Origin: Neisseriaceae bacterium PsAf
GTDB taxonomy: Bacteria; Pseudomonadota; Gammaproteobacteria; Burkholderiales; Neisseriaceae
Direction of reading: 5' to 3'
Length of the DNA: 34,371 nucleotides
NCBI GenBank assembly: GCA_017114885.1
Contig: WNLJ01000003.1
Location: forward strand, 1 to 34,371
Numbering within the stretch: the stretch's first letter is position 1; every line of letters begins with the position of its first letter. The position numbers and the translations under genes were made by a program. This document shows positions 18,198-27,518 of the stretch, in pieces. The notes below the pieces were generated by a model. It did no database searches, was not told the origin of the DNA, and saw nothing but the letters and a program-made list of their open reading frames with translations.

Positions 18198-19217
18198 TCA
18201 TTTTAAACTGAATTGAGTATAGTAGGGTAGTCTTATATTGACGATAAAATAATTTTTTTGAACTTTATATTCAAGCGTTGCATCTTTGGAATACATTAAG
18301 GTTAAGCGTTCTTGTAAATTTTCCAGAGTCATTTTATAACCGCTACTATGCTGGTTTTGTGTTCTCTCTACCTCACTATTGATGGGATTTTTGGTTTGGA
18401 TAAAAATCCAATTTCCTTTTTTTTCAATAGTAACTGTTATGGGGTCAGGGTCAATTAAGTTTTCTATGCCGTGATAGATTGCATTTTCTAGTAAAGGTTG
18501 TAAAAAAAGATAGGGCGTAATACTTTTACCCGGGGCATCAATATCCCAAATGATTTTAAGTCTATCTTCACCTAATCTGATTTTTTCGATGTCTATATAA
18601 GCTTGTACTAATTCTATTTCTTCTTGTAGCGTACTGTGGTTGTTTTTTTTCAGTAAAGCTCTAAATAAATCCGCCATATTTTGTAGAACTTCTTCGGCTT
18701 GATCGGGACGAGTTTTAATAAGACTAATTACAGCATTCAGACTGTTGAATAAAAAATGAGGACGTATGCTTGAAGTCAAGGCGATTAATTTTGATTCAAC
18801 TAAAGCGGGCATTAAACTTTGTTTACGAATGGTATAATATCTAAGAAAAATAAAATAAATAAGGTTTATTGTTATAAAATAATTTTTGATTAATGGATTA
18901 GATGCGTCCAAGAAGTAATAGAATAAGCAGTATATGCTATTGATAATAACAAATACTAAAAGAACTTTTAGAAAATTTACAGTGATTTTTTGTATTTGAT
19001 TATTGAAAAGCATTAATACAATAATGTTGCACAAAGTGGCGGGAATAAACCAAATAAGTACTTCTGTTAAATAATCGAGATAGGAACCTGAAAATTTAAA
19101 ATGTGAAATTCCGGCAAGTATAAAGATTAGTAACGAAGCAATGGCAACAATAGCAAGAATAATGCTAAGATTGCGAAAATCAGGTAATTCGAACCAATTT
19201 TTTTTATGTGAAAACAT
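18198..19217 (-). CDS. AlgZ/LytS-type sensor histidine kinase
   Basis: Membrane sensor kinase of the HisKA_7 class, 339 residues. Four or so hydrophobic segments (about 19-125) precede the phospho-acceptor motif [11 protein letters not shown] (His154). The ATPase domain has [15 protein letters not shown] and an atypical glycine box, [14 protein letters not shown], which lacks the usual GxGL but resembles AlgZ proteins. The natural partner is a LytTR regulator (AlgR); none is in the window, so this kinase is an orphan here. The start is 49 bp from the divergent argH start. It is weaker as a stand-alone enzyme prediction because of the degenerate ATP lid. Confidence 0.82.
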   Translation of the reverse strand: MFSHKKNWFELPDFRNLSIILAIVAIASLLIFILAGISHFKFSGSYLDYLTEVLIWFIPATLCNIIVLMLFNNQIQKITVNFLKVLLVFVIINSIYCLFYYFLDASNPLIKNYFITINLIYFIFLRYYTIRKQSLMPALVESKLIALTSSIRPHFLFNSLNAVISLIKTRPDQAEEVLQNMADLFRALLKKNNHSTLQEEIELVQAYIDIEKIRLGEDRLKIIWDIDAPGKSITPYLFLQPLLENAIYHGIENLIDPDPITVTIEKKGNWIFIQTKNPINSEVERTQNQHSSGYKMTLENLQERLTLMYSKDATLEYKVQKNYFIVNIRLPYYTQFSLK

Positions 19218-19266
19218 TTACCATCCAAATTGGGTTTTTAAAATATTTTTTAAGAAAGTCTTAATT

Positions 19267-20646
19267 ATGCATGATAACAAAAAATGGTCAGGTAGGTTTA
19301 GTGAACCTGTATCAGAGTTAGTAAAAAAATATACTGGCTCTATAGATTTTGACAAAAAATTAGCAAAAGTAGATATAGAAGGTTCTTTGGCGCATGCTCA
19401 AATGTTACAAGAGTCAGGGGTGATTAGTGAAGAAGATTTAAAATCAATTCAAGAGGGGCTAAATGAAGTCTTGGAAATGATTAACTCTGAAGATATGCCT
19501 TGGTCATTAGATTTAGAAGACGTGCATATGAATGTAGAAAAAGTACTTACTGATAAAATCGGGGATGCGGGTAAGCGACTACATACGGGCAGAAGTCGTA
19601 ATGATCAGGTGGCAACAGACATACGTTTATGGTTGCGTGGTGAAATTGATATTATTTCAGAGTGTGTTAGAAATCTACAACGTTCTTTATTAACGTTGGC
19701 TGAAAAAAATATCAACACAGTTATGCCTGGGTTTACCCATTTGCAGGTTGCACAACCAGTTAGCTTTGCACATCATCTATTAGCTTATGTTGAAATGTTG
19801 GCCAGAGATGATGAACGATTACAAGACTGCCGTAAAAGAGTTAATTCTATGCCTTTAGGGGCTGCTGCTTTGGCAGGCACAACTTTTCCGATTGACCGAA
19901 AGCGTACAGCAGAATTACTTGGCTTCGAACGAATTTGTGAAAATTCTTTAGATGCTGTTTCTGACAGAGATTTTACAATTGAATTTTCTAGTGTGGCAAG
20001 CTTGATCATGATTCATTTATCGCGTTTATCAGAAGAATTAATACTATGGATGAGTCCAAGATTTGCCTTTATTGATATCGCGGATAGATTTTGTACAGGT
20101 TCTAGTATTATGCCGCAAAAGAAAAATCCAGATGTACCTGAATTGGTAAGAGGCAAAACGGGTCGAGTGGTGGGTAATTTAATGGCTCTAGTCGTTTTAA
20201 TGAAAGCACAACCCCTCGCTTATAATAAAGATAATCAAGAAGATAAAGAGCCATTATTCGATTCTGTAGATACTTTGATAGACACTTTAATGATTTATGC
20301 AGATATGATTTTAGGGATTACCCCCAAACCTGAAAATATGCGCTCTGCTGTCTTACAAGGCTACGCAACAGCGACTGATTTGGCTGATTATTTGGTCAAA
20401 AAAGGAGTTCCTTTTAGAGACAGTCATGAAATTGTAGCAAGAGCTGTTAAAAGAGCTGAAGAAGAATGTGATTTATCTGATTTATCTTTATCGGTGTTAC
20501 AAGATTTTAGCCCTTTGATTGAGGAAGATGTGTATCAAATTTTAACACCTGAAGGCAGCATGTCTCAAAGAAACCATATTGGTGGCACGGCACCAAAACA
20601 AGTGAGTGCTCAAATTAGAAAGTGGCAGCAAAAACTTGGTTTGTAA
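19267..20646 (+). CDS. argH: Argininosuccinate lyase
   Basis: ArgH splits argininosuccinate to arginine and fumarate. From the ATG at 19267 ([14 protein letters not shown]) it has 459 residues, as expected. Signatures are [13 protein letters not shown] (about 112-124), [15 protein letters not shown] and the superfamily motif [12 protein letters not shown] (about 279-290). An open frame extends 5' to 19141, but that would run into the divergent kinase gene and does not match the family, so the internal ATG is chosen. No terminator was seen; acnB starts 102 bp downstream with its own promoter. Confidence 0.95.
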   Translation: MHDNKKWSGRFSEPVSELVKKYTGSIDFDKKLAKVDIEGSLAHAQMLQESGVISEEDLKSIQEGLNEVLEMINSEDMPWSLDLEDVHMNVEKVLTDKIGDAGKRLHTGRSRNDQVATDIRLWLRGEIDIISECVRNLQRSLLTLAEKNINTVMPGFTHLQVAQPVSFAHHLLAYVEMLARDDERLQDCRKRVNSMPLGAAALAGTTFPIDRKRTAELLGFERICENSLDAVSDRDFTIEFSSVASLIMIHLSRLSEELILWMSPRFAFIDIADRFCTGSSIMPQKKNPDVPELVRGKTGRVVGNLMALVVLMKAQPLAYNKDNQEDKEPLFDSVDTLIDTLMIYADMILGITPKPENMRSAVLQGYATATDLADYLVKKGVPFRDSHEIVARAVKRAEEECDLSDLSLSVLQDFSPLIEEDVYQILTPEGSMSQRNHIGGTAPKQVSAQIRKWQQKLGL

Positions 20647-20662
20647 GAACATGGCAATAGTG

Positions 20663-20690
20663 TTCAGAATAAGATTAAATATGATACAAT
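20663..20690 (+). promoter_or_regulatory. Promoter of acnB
   Basis: TTCAGA (20663-20668), 16 bp, TACAAT (20685-20690), with TG one base ahead of the -10 as in extended promoters. The acnB ribosome binding site AAGGAA lies 7 bp before the ATG. Confidence 0.5.
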
Positions 20691-20748
20691 CACGTGCTGT
20701 ATGTGAATAAAAAAATTCTTTAAAATAGTTGTATTAAAAGGAAAAATT

Positions 20749-23334
20749 ATGTTAGAAAACTACCAAAAACAAGCTAAAGAAAGAGAAGCTTTAGGTATCC
20801 CACCTTTACCATTAACACCAGAAGAAGTAGCCGAAGTGGCTGAATTATTAAAAAATCCTCCTAAGGGAGAAGAAGATAACCTAGTGAATCTATTGGCACA
20901 TCGTGTTCCTCCTGGTGTCGATGATGCCGCTAAGGTTAAGGCTTCTTTTTTAGCAGCCTTAGCGGAAGGTAGTGCTAAATCGCAGGTTATTAGTCCTGAA
21001 TATGCTACTGAGCTTTTAGGTACGATGTTAGGTGGTTATAACATACAACCTTTAATCGAACTATTAGATAATGAAAAATTAGCGCCTATTGCAGCTAAAT
21101 CTTTAAAGCATACTTTACTCATGTTTGATGCTTTCCACGATGTTAAAGAAAAAATGGATCAAGGAAATGCTTATGCTAAAGAAGTGATTGAATCATGGGC
21201 GAATGCGGAGTGGTTTACTGAACAACCAAAAGTCCCTGAAAAAATTACTGTCACTGTTTTTAAAGTTGTTGGCGAAACCAATACAGATGATTTGTCTCCC
21301 GCACCAGATGCATGGAGTCGTCCCGATATCCCACTACATGCTTTGGCGATGCTTAAAAATCCAAGAGAAGGTATTTCCCCTGATGAACCGGGTAAAATAG
21401 GTCCGATTAAACAGCTAGATGAATTAAAAGCCAAAGGTCATCAGATTGCCTATGTCGGTGATGTGGTTGGTACAGGCTCAAGTCGTAAATCTGCTACTAA
21501 TTCAGTTATTTGGCATACAGGAAAAGACATTCATTTTGTGCCTAATAAAAGATTTGGTGGTATCTGTCTTGGTGGTAAAATTGCTCCGATTTTCTTTAAT
21601 ACCCAAGAGGATTCAGGAGCTCTACCAATTGAAGTAGATGTTTCTCAGTTAAATATGGGCGATGTGGTTGATATTTATCCTTATACTGGTGAAATCAAAA
21701 AGGATGGTAAGACAGTTGCTCAATTCGAATTGAAATCCCAAGTATTATTAGACGAAGTTCAAGCAGGTGGTCGTATTAATTTGATTATTGGTAGAGGCTT
21801 AACTTCTAAAGCGAGAGAAGCATTGAATTTAGGGGCCACTGACGTATTCCGCCTACCAAAAGCACCAAAAGAAAGCAATGCAGGATTTACCTTGGCTCAA
21901 AAAATGGTTGGTCGTGCTTGTGGATTGCCTGAAGGAGAAGGAATTCGCCCTGGAACTTACTGTGAACCTAAGATGACTTCTGTTGGTTCTCAAGATACCA
22001 CAGGACCAATGACACGTGATGAATTAAAAGATTTGGCTTGTTTGGGATTTTCTGCAGATTTAGTGATGCAATCATTCTGTCATACAGCAGCATATCCAAA
22101 ACCAGTGGATGTAAAAATGCATAAAGAATTACCTGATTTTATTACTGAAAGAGGTGGTATTTCTTTACGTCCTGGAGATGGTGTGATCCACTCATGGTTA
22201 AACCGTTTCCTATTACCTGACACAGTGGGTACTGGTGGTGATTCTCATACGCGTTTCCCAATCGGGGTGTCTTTCCCAGCAGGTTCTGGCCTAGTAGCCT
22301 TCGCTGCAGCAACAGGGGTGATGCCATTGGATATGCCAGAGTCTGTATTGGTTAGATTTAGCGGTACTTTACAACCAGGTATTACGCTCAGAGATTTGGT
22401 GAATGCGATTCCATTCTATGCAATTAAACAAGGCTTATTAACAGTAGCAAAAGAATGTAAGAAAAACATTTTTTCTGGCCGTATCTTGGAAATTGAAGGT
22501 TTACCAGATTTAAAAGTAGAACAAGCTTTTGAATTGACCGATGCTTCAGCAGAACGTTCAGCTGCTGGTTGTACAGTTAAACTGAATAAAGAGCCGATTA
22601 TCGAATATTTAGAATCTAATGTCGTCTTAATGAAAAATATGATTGCTAATGGTTATGAAGATAAGAGAACGTTAGCTCGTCGTATTGAAAATATGGAAAA
22701 ATGGTTGGCAAATCCAGAGTTGTTAACTGCGGATGATGATGCGGAATATGCTGCTGTTATCGACATTAAGATGGATGACATTAAAGAACCTATTCTAGCA
22801 TGTCCTAATGATCCAGATGATGTGAAAACATTATCAGATGTTGCTGGAACGAATATTGATGAAGTATTTATTGGTTCTTGCATGACCAATATTGGGCACT
22901 TTAGAGCAGCAGGGCAATTGTTGGACGGTAAATCTGATATTCCAGTTAAGTTGTGGATTGCACCACCGACAAAAATGGATGCACGAGAACTTTCTGATGA
23001 AGGTTATTACAGTGTATTGGGTAGAGCAGGAGCTCGTATGGAAATACCAGGTTGTTCATTATGTATGGGTAACCAAGCACAAGTAAGAGAAGGAGCTACC
23101 GTTGTTTCCACCTCAACCCGTAATTTCCCTAATCGTTTAGGAAAAAATACCCAAGTGTATTTATCTTCTGCAGAATTAGCAGCGATTACGGCACTTTTAG
23201 GTCATATTCCAAGCATTGAGGAATATCAAGAAAATATCGGGGTTATCAATGAAAAGAGTGATGAAGTTTATCGTTATATGAATTTTGATGAGATTCCAGA
23301 ATATCAAAAAGTAGCGGATAGCGTTAATCTTTAA
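20749..23334 (+). CDS. acnB: Aconitate hydratase B
   Basis: Bifunctional aconitase B of the TCA cycle (citrate to isocitrate; 2-methylisocitrate steps in some bacteria). The 861 residues match E. coli AcnB (865). The N-terminal HEAT-like domain (about 1-160) is followed by the swivel domain with [15 protein letters not shown] and [13 protein letters not shown]. The three cluster-ligand cysteines lie in [10 protein letters not shown] (about 709) and [12 protein letters not shown] (about 768 and 771). The AAGGAAAA ribosome binding site and an upstream promoter make it an independent unit ending at a hairpin. Confidence 0.96.
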   Translation: MLENYQKQAKEREALGIPPLPLTPEEVAEVAELLKNPPKGEEDNLVNLLAHRVPPGVDDAAKVKASFLAALAEGSAKSQVISPEYATELLGTMLGGYNIQPLIELLDNEKLAPIAAKSLKHTLLMFDAFHDVKEKMDQGNAYAKEVIESWANAEWFTEQPKVPEKITVTVFKVVGETNTDDLSPAPDAWSRPDIPLHALAMLKNPREGISPDEPGKIGPIKQLDELKAKGHQIAYVGDVVGTGSSRKSATNSVIWHTGKDIHFVPNKRFGGICLGGKIAPIFFNTQEDSGALPIEVDVSQLNMGDVVDIYPYTGEIKKDGKTVAQFELKSQVLLDEVQAGGRINLIIGRGLTSKAREALNLGATDVFRLPKAPKESNAGFTLAQKMVGRACGLPEGEGIRPGTYCEPKMTSVGSQDTTGPMTRDELKDLACLGFSADLVMQSFCHTAAYPKPVDVKMHKELPDFITERGGISLRPGDGVIHSWLNRFLLPDTVGTGGDSHTRFPIGVSFPAGSGLVAFAAATGVMPLDMPESVLVRFSGTLQPGITLRDLVNAIPFYAIKQGLLTVAKECKKNIFSGRILEIEGLPDLKVEQAFELTDASAERSAAGCTVKLNKEPIIEYLESNVVLMKNMIANGYEDKRTLARRIENMEKWLANPELLTADDDAEYAAVIDIKMDDIKEPILACPNDPDDVKTLSDVAGTNIDEVFIGSCMTNIGHFRAAGQLLDGKSDIPVKLWIAPPTKMDARELSDEGYYSVLGRAGARMEIPGCSLCMGNQAQVREGATVVSTSTRNFPNRLGKNTQVYLSSAELAAITALLGHIPSIEEYQENIGVINEKSDEVYRYMNFDEIPEYQKVADSVNL

Positions 23335-23345
23335 GCAGCATTTCT

Positions 23346-23366
23346 AAGGTATAAAAATACCTTTTT
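23346..23366 (+). terminator. Terminator of acnB
   Basis: AAGGTAT-AAAA-ATACCTT hairpin (7-bp stem) followed by TTT, starting 12 bp after the acnB stop. Confidence 0.75.
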
Positions 23367-23411
23367 GATAATAAGAATAAATTACTTATCGATTAATATT
23401 TATCTCAAAAA

Positions 23412-23492
23412 TTAAAGCTGAGTTTTAAATTTTTGTCCATTTCCATTTTTAGTTAAATCTTTTGTTAGTTTTTCTTTTAAAAAATTTTTCAT
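23412..23492 (-). CDS. Possible 26-residue micro-ORF
   Basis: ATG at 23492 with AAGGAAG about 10 bp upstream opens a lysine-rich frame beginning MKNFLKEKLTKDLTK and ending at TAA 23412-23414. I recognise no family. It may be a remnant or chance frame downstream of the toxin relic. Confidence 0.2.
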   Translation of the reverse strand: MKNFLKEKLTKDLTKNGNGQKFKTQL

Positions 23493-23511
23493 TTAAATTA
23501 ATCTTCCTTTT

Positions 23512-23599
23512 TTAGTACAGTACCTCAGCGTTATCTAATATATTACTTTTTAATGATTCGATAATCGCCCACTTGGTAGCGCCATAACTCTTTCGCGAA
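23512..23599 (-). pseudogene. RelE/ParE-family toxin relic
   Basis: Read on the minus strand, codons from 23599 give FAKELWRYQVGDYRIIKK then a TAA stop. LWRYxVGDYRII is the highly characteristic C-terminal core of RelE-type mRNA interferase toxins. One base after the stop, another frame continues as ILDNAEVLY, matching the next strand of the family (usual form DIQDNELVVLV). So a toxin C-terminus survives with a stop or frameshift, while the N-terminal half and any antitoxin gene are gone. The preceding sequence has in-frame stops. It cannot encode an active toxin. Confidence 0.55.
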
Positions 23600-23665
23600 T
23601 TACCTTTATTTTAAAATTTAACATAATAAATATTATGCGAAATTAAATTTTTACTTATTACAATT

Positions 23666-24586
23666 TTATTTTTTCTTTTTGGATTCATTTTTGACTAAGA
23701 ATGAATTAAACAGCTCTTCAGACTTTTTAATAAGCTCAGGCCAGTTAGCTAAATTATCTTCAGTAACAACAAATGAAGATATAACATTCGGTATGTTTTT
23801 AGGAAAAAAATAAGAAGTACACCAAGAAAATAATTTATCAGGAACTGGTTTACATTCAATAACTAAATCAGCTTGATTTTTTCTAGTTCTATGCCAATAT
23901 ACAGCAAAAATTTTATCCTTAGATACTGGAATATCTAATTGCTCTAAATTCAAATCTTTTCTAACAATTGCTTTATTATCGCTGGTGACTTTGTATTTTT
24001 TAAACAAGTTTTCCAAATAAGGTCTTAAATTTTTAGGATTGTTACGAATAATTTCATCCCCAAATTGATCTAATTGACCAAAAACATAGATAACTGCATT
24101 GCTATAATCTTTATCTTTTTCATTTTGAGAGATAACTAAATACTGATCATAAGTTCCCCAGTCCAGTTTATCAAAACCATATTTACTTCTAGCAGGTTCT
24201 AATCCGGGCCAATCTACGACGACACTATAGCTAATAATGGGATCATCACACCAACGCATCTTGGCTTTCCAACCATCTTGCTCTAGAAAGCTAATATCTG
24301 GGTAGCCCATGGGTGTAAACATAAATTCTTTAGGAAACTTAACTATTTTGTTAGCTAACGTTCCACAATAGAAATTTTCTCTTTCTTTTCTATCTTCTGA
24401 ATTTAAGTTACTTAAATAATTATGATAAATTGCTTTATCTTCCTCAGTCATTTCAAAATGATAAGCATCATTTTTAATCGTTGTATTACCTTTGAATAAA
24501 GGTGATTTGTCTTTATCAAAATAATCACATGCTGAAATTAAGCATAAACTTGAGATTAATAATGTTATATTTTTTATAATTTTCAT
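23666..24586 (-). CDS. Lipoprotein of unknown function
   Basis: A 306-residue protein with a lipoprotein signal peptide: a short basic start, a hydrophobic stretch, and lipobox LISAC with the lipidated cysteine at 20. Asp at +2 (CDYF) would favour inner-membrane retention by the E. coli rule. The mature part is rich in Lys, Asp, Tyr and Trp, has cysteines near 74, 113, 246 and 253 that may pair in the periplasm, and ends in a lysine run. I recognise no domain. It lies 15 bp downstream of the HIT gene on the same strand, so it probably shares the glmM-dedA-hit transcript. Confidence 0.75.
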   Translation of the reverse strand: MKIIKNITLLISSLCLISACDYFDKDKSPLFKGNTTIKNDAYHFEMTEEDKAIYHNYLSNLNSEDRKERENFYCGTLANKIVKFPKEFMFTPMGYPDISFLEQDGWKAKMRWCDDPIISYSVVVDWPGLEPARSKYGFDKLDWGTYDQYLVISQNEKDKDYSNAVIYVFGQLDQFGDEIIRNNPKNLRPYLENLFKKYKVTSDNKAIVRKDLNLEQLDIPVSKDKIFAVYWHRTRKNQADLVIECKPVPDKLFSWCTSYFFPKNIPNVISSFVVTEDNLANWPELIKKSEELFNSFLVKNESKKKK

Positions 24587-24601
24587 ATAGTTATGTGAAT
24601 T

Positions 24602-24994
24602 TTACTCTATATTTTCATGAATAGCCTGAGCGATTTTTTGCATTTCTTCAGGACTTACTTCAGTCTTTGTTTGAAAAGTCATTTCATGCATTTCATTAAT
24701 AGGGATTAGATGTACGTGCACATGCGGTACTTCCAAGCCAACAACAGCCATACCAACTCGTTCACATGGAATAGTTTTACCGATTGCTTGTGCTACTTGG
24801 TAAGTAAATTGCATCAGATCTAGATAATCTTTTGATTCCATTTCAAATATTTTATTGCTTTCTTCTTTGGGAATGCACAGAGTATGCCCTTTGGTATTCG
24901 GATTAACATCCAATGTTGCAATAAATTTTTCCGTTTCATAAACTTTATAGCTTGGAATTTCTCCATTAATAATTTGTGTAAAAATAGAAGCCAT
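24602..24994 (-). CDS. HIT-family nucleotide-binding protein
   Basis: Histidine-triad protein of 130 residues. The catalytic triad HVHVHLIP (His91, His93, His95) is intact, with the N-terminal block FTQIINGEIPSYKVYE typical of HinT-like proteins, which hydrolyse adenosine phosphoramidates and acyl-adenylates. The usual bacterial HinT is about 110-120 residues, so this has a slightly longer C-terminus. AAGGAA precedes the start. It is 28 bp downstream of dedA. Confidence 0.88.
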   Translation of the reverse strand: MASIFTQIINGEIPSYKVYETEKFIATLDVNPNTKGHTLCIPKEESNKIFEMESKDYLDLMQFTYQVAQAIGKTIPCERVGMAVVGLEVPHVHVHLIPINEMHEMTFQTKTEVSPEEMQKIAQAIHENIE

Positions 24995-25022
24995 TTTTTA
25001 TTCCTTTTATTCAATACAGAAT

Positions 25023-25691
25023 TCAATCTGTTAAATTACTTAAGTTATTGGAATTATTTTTATTTTCTGCTAACTTTTTATTTTCTGCTAGTTTCTTATT
25101 TTTGCGTTTTTTATACCAGCGTATTGTAAGTATTATAAGTAATATACCTAGTAAGATAAATATAACAATTTTAAAATTACTCACAATCTCTAATAATAGC
25201 TCTTTATTTTCTGCACAATAGTGTCCAACCCAAACCCATAAAGGCACGGAAATTAATGCCGCAAAACCATCCATTAAAACAAATTTCAGATAAGATATTC
25301 TGCCACTCATTCCAGCAGTAATATAAATAGGTGTTCTTAAACCAGGTAAAAATCTAGCAACGAAAATAACACTATTACCATATTTATCAAACTTTTCCTG
25401 AATACTTTCATAGTTTTCAGGTGTCATAATTTTTGCGATCCAGCGGGAATTTAAAACTTTAGGGCCTAATACTTTGCCCAAAGTAAACATTAATCCGTCC
25501 CCTATTAATACACCAGCCATTCCAACTAAAATCATCGTCAACAAATCTGCTTGCCCTAGACCAGAAATAACACCACCAGCAACTAGGGTAATATCTTCAG
25601 GAATAGGCAATCCTAACCCACAAAGTATAAGTACAGAAAAAACGGCTAAATAACCATACGTTGAAAAAAATAATTCTAAATAATCAAGCAA
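25023..25691 (-). CDS. DedA-family membrane protein
   Basis: Inner-membrane protein of 222 residues in the DedA/SNARE-associated family, several members of which move lipid carriers such as undecaprenyl phosphate across the membrane. Motifs are CGLGLPIPEDI (about 24-34, with the conserved Glu), FVARFLPGLRTPIYITAG (about 110-127) and GMSGRISYLKF. The start is TTG at 25691, with AAAGGA 7 bp upstream. The C-terminal tail is lysine- and asparagine-rich and contains a tandem KKLAEN repeat. It sits 18 bp after glmM and before hit. Confidence 0.88.
   Translation of the reverse strand: MLDYLELFFSTYGYLAVFSVLILCGLGLPIPEDITLVAGGVISGLGQADLLTMILVGMAGVLIGDGLMFTLGKVLGPKVLNSRWIAKIMTPENYESIQEKFDKYGNSVIFVARFLPGLRTPIYITAGMSGRISYLKFVLMDGFAALISVPLWVWVGHYCAENKELLLEIVSNFKIVIFILLGILLIILTIRWYKKRKNKKLAENKKLAENKNNSNNLSNLTD
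25060..25095. repeat. 18-bp tandem repeat in the dedA 3' end
   Basis: Two 18-bp units (TTATTTTCTGCTAACTTT and TTATTTTCTGCTAGTTTC) in direct tandem, followed by a partial third. They encode the repeated KKLAEN in the cytoplasmic tail of the DedA protein, keeping frame, and look like a slippage duplication. Confidence 0.8.
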
Positions 25692-25709
25692 TTTTATTTC
25701 CTTTATTAA

Positions 25710-27044
25710 TTAAGCAGTCATTGCATCTGCGATAGATTGGGCTAGTTTTTCTGCTTGATCAGATTTTCTAGCTTCTACCATTACTCTAACAACAGGTTCT
25801 GTTCCTGATGCCCTGACCACTACTCTTCCTACTCCCCCTTCTAATTTTTTTTCTGCTTTTTCAATTGCTTCTCTTGATTTTTCTTGCCAGTTGGACGAAG
25901 AATCTATTTTTACATTCTTCATAATTTGGGGATAAGGAATCCAATCATTACGAATAGAATCTAGATTTTGATCAAGAATTTTTAAAGAAGAAAATACTTG
26001 TAAGGCAGAAATGATACCATCTCCAGTAATATGTTTATCCAAGCATAATATATGGCCAGAAGCTTCGCCCCCTACTTGCCATTTTTTTTCCAATAATTTT
26101 TCTAGAACATAACGGTCTCCTACTTGAGAACGTTCAAACTCAATTGACATTTCATTTAAAGCTTGCTCCATTGCCATATTGGTCATAACGGTGCCAACGA
26201 CTCCCCCTTGTAATGTATTGGCACACTTACGGGCTTTAGCAATAATGTAAATCAGAGAATCACCATCATAGATAGAACCATATTTATCTACCATTATTAA
26301 GCGATCCCCATCGCCATCAATAGCAACACCATAATCCGCTTTATTTTCAAGTACAGCAACTTGTAAAGTTTTAACATGAGTAGCCCCTACTTTATCATTA
26401 ATATTAAATCCATTAGGAGAATCACCAATACTAACAACCTGAGCACCTAGTTCGTGAAATACTTTTGGGGCTACGTGATAACCTGCCCCATTGGCGGTAT
26501 CAACAACTATTTTTAAATTATATAAATCAAAATTAGAAGGAAAAGTACTTTTGCAGAATTCTATATAACGATCCACAGCACCATCGATACGTTTTGCTCT
26601 ACCAAACTTATCGGGAGAAACATAACTCATTGGTTCATCTAGTGCTTTTTCAATTTCTAATTCAAGTTCGTCGGATAATTTTAGGCCATCTTCTGTAAAA
26701 AATTTAATCCCATTATCAGAATAAACATTATGAGAAGCAGATAACATAACCCCTGCATTTAATCTTAATGCTTTAGTAAGATAAGAAATTCCAGGTGTTG
26801 GTAAAGGTCCTGTTAATAAAACTCGGACACCAGCAGAAGTTAATCCTGCTTGTAAAGCAGCTTCTAGCATGTATCCCGATATTCTAGTATCTTTACCAAT
26901 AATAATAGTTGGTTCTTGACGTTGATTATGATTAACCAGTACCCTACCAGCAGCGTTGCCTAGCTTTAAAATAAAATCTGGTGTGATAATTGAATGTCCA
27001 ACCTCTCCACGAATTCCATCTGTTCCAAAATACTTTTTTTTCAT
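25710..27044 (-). CDS. glmM: Phosphoglucosamine mutase
   Basis: GlmM interconverts glucosamine-6-phosphate and glucosamine-1-phosphate on the way to UDP-GlcNAc for peptidoglycan and LPS. The 444 residues match E. coli (445). The phosphoserine is Ser102 in LSASHNVYSDNG, the metal loop is DGDGDRLIMVD (about 241), the sugar-binding loop is GGEASGHIL (about 323) and the phosphate-binding region is VRASGTEPVVRVM (about 409). It starts a minus-strand run with dedA, hit and the lipoprotein, and is divergent from yggX. Confidence 0.95.
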   Translation of the reverse strand: MKKKYFGTDGIRGEVGHSIITPDFILKLGNAAGRVLVNHNQRQEPTIIIGKDTRISGYMLEAALQAGLTSAGVRVLLTGPLPTPGISYLTKALRLNAGVMLSASHNVYSDNGIKFFTEDGLKLSDELELEIEKALDEPMSYVSPDKFGRAKRIDGAVDRYIEFCKSTFPSNFDLYNLKIVVDTANGAGYHVAPKVFHELGAQVVSIGDSPNGFNINDKVGATHVKTLQVAVLENKADYGVAIDGDGDRLIMVDKYGSIYDGDSLIYIIAKARKCANTLQGGVVGTVMTNMAMEQALNEMSIEFERSQVGDRYVLEKLLEKKWQVGGEASGHILCLDKHITGDGIISALQVFSSLKILDQNLDSIRNDWIPYPQIMKNVKIDSSSNWQEKSREAIEKAEKKLEGGVGRVVVRASGTEPVVRVMVEARKSDQAEKLAQSIADAMTA

Positions 27045-27207
27045 ATTATTCTAATTTCTATATTATTCGAACATTAAATTAAGAATTATAGCAGTCTGAT
27101 AACCTTGTGTTTAATTATTTGCTAATGTTACCATTTGAACGTTAAATGGGATAGGTTTAATCTCATTTTTCTTTTATAATAAAGTAAAATAATTAAAAGG
27201 AGTTACA

Positions 27208-27462
27208 ATGTCTAGAACAGTTTATTGTGTTAAATTAAAAAAAGAGGCACCAGGTCTAAAATTTCCTCCATTTCCTAATGAATTAGGAAAAAAAATCTAT
27301 GAAAATATTTCTCAAGAAGCCTGGGATGAATGGACAAGATACCAAACAATGCTGATTAATGAAAATCGGTTGAACCTTTCTGATGCAGCGGCAAGAAAAT
27401 ACCTACAACAACAAATGGAGCATTTTTTCTTTGCTGAGAACCCAGCTGATAATGCCCTTTAG
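27208..27462 (+). CDS. yggX: YggX, oxidative damage protection / Fe(2+)-trafficking protein
   Basis: Small cytoplasmic protein of 84 residues, family length about 90, that protects iron-sulfur enzymes from superoxide and is proposed to handle ferrous iron. The start [17 protein letters not shown] with Cys7 and [18 protein letters not shown] are diagnostic. AAGGAG lies 7 bp before the ATG, and TATAAT at 27175-27180 is a likely -10. The close presence of acnB, an iron-sulfur enzyme, may be coincidence. It could be read together with ppk, 56 bp downstream. Confidence 0.93.
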   Translation: MSRTVYCVKLKKEAPGLKFPPFPNELGKKIYENISQEAWDEWTRYQTMLINENRLNLSDAAARKYLQQQMEHFFFAENPADNAL

Positions 27463-27518
27463 TAATTTTTTAAATAAGACTAAATTAGATAATTTTAAAG
27501 AAATGAGTAATTTTAAAA

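Larger units (their letters stand above)
23335..23665. other. Intergenic region with decayed sequence between acnB and the lipoprotein gene
   Basis: A 331-base AT-rich gap, unusually long for this compact window. It holds the acnB terminator, a 26-codon minus-strand frame (23412-23492) and a RelE-like relic (23512-23599). The segment 23565-23600 is visibly richer in G and C than its surroundings. No other feature is seen. Confidence 0.6.

Noticed and set aside
19141-19266. Longer argH starting at 19141
   Set aside because: It would overlap the divergent kinase gene by 77 bp and adds residues absent from the ArgH family.
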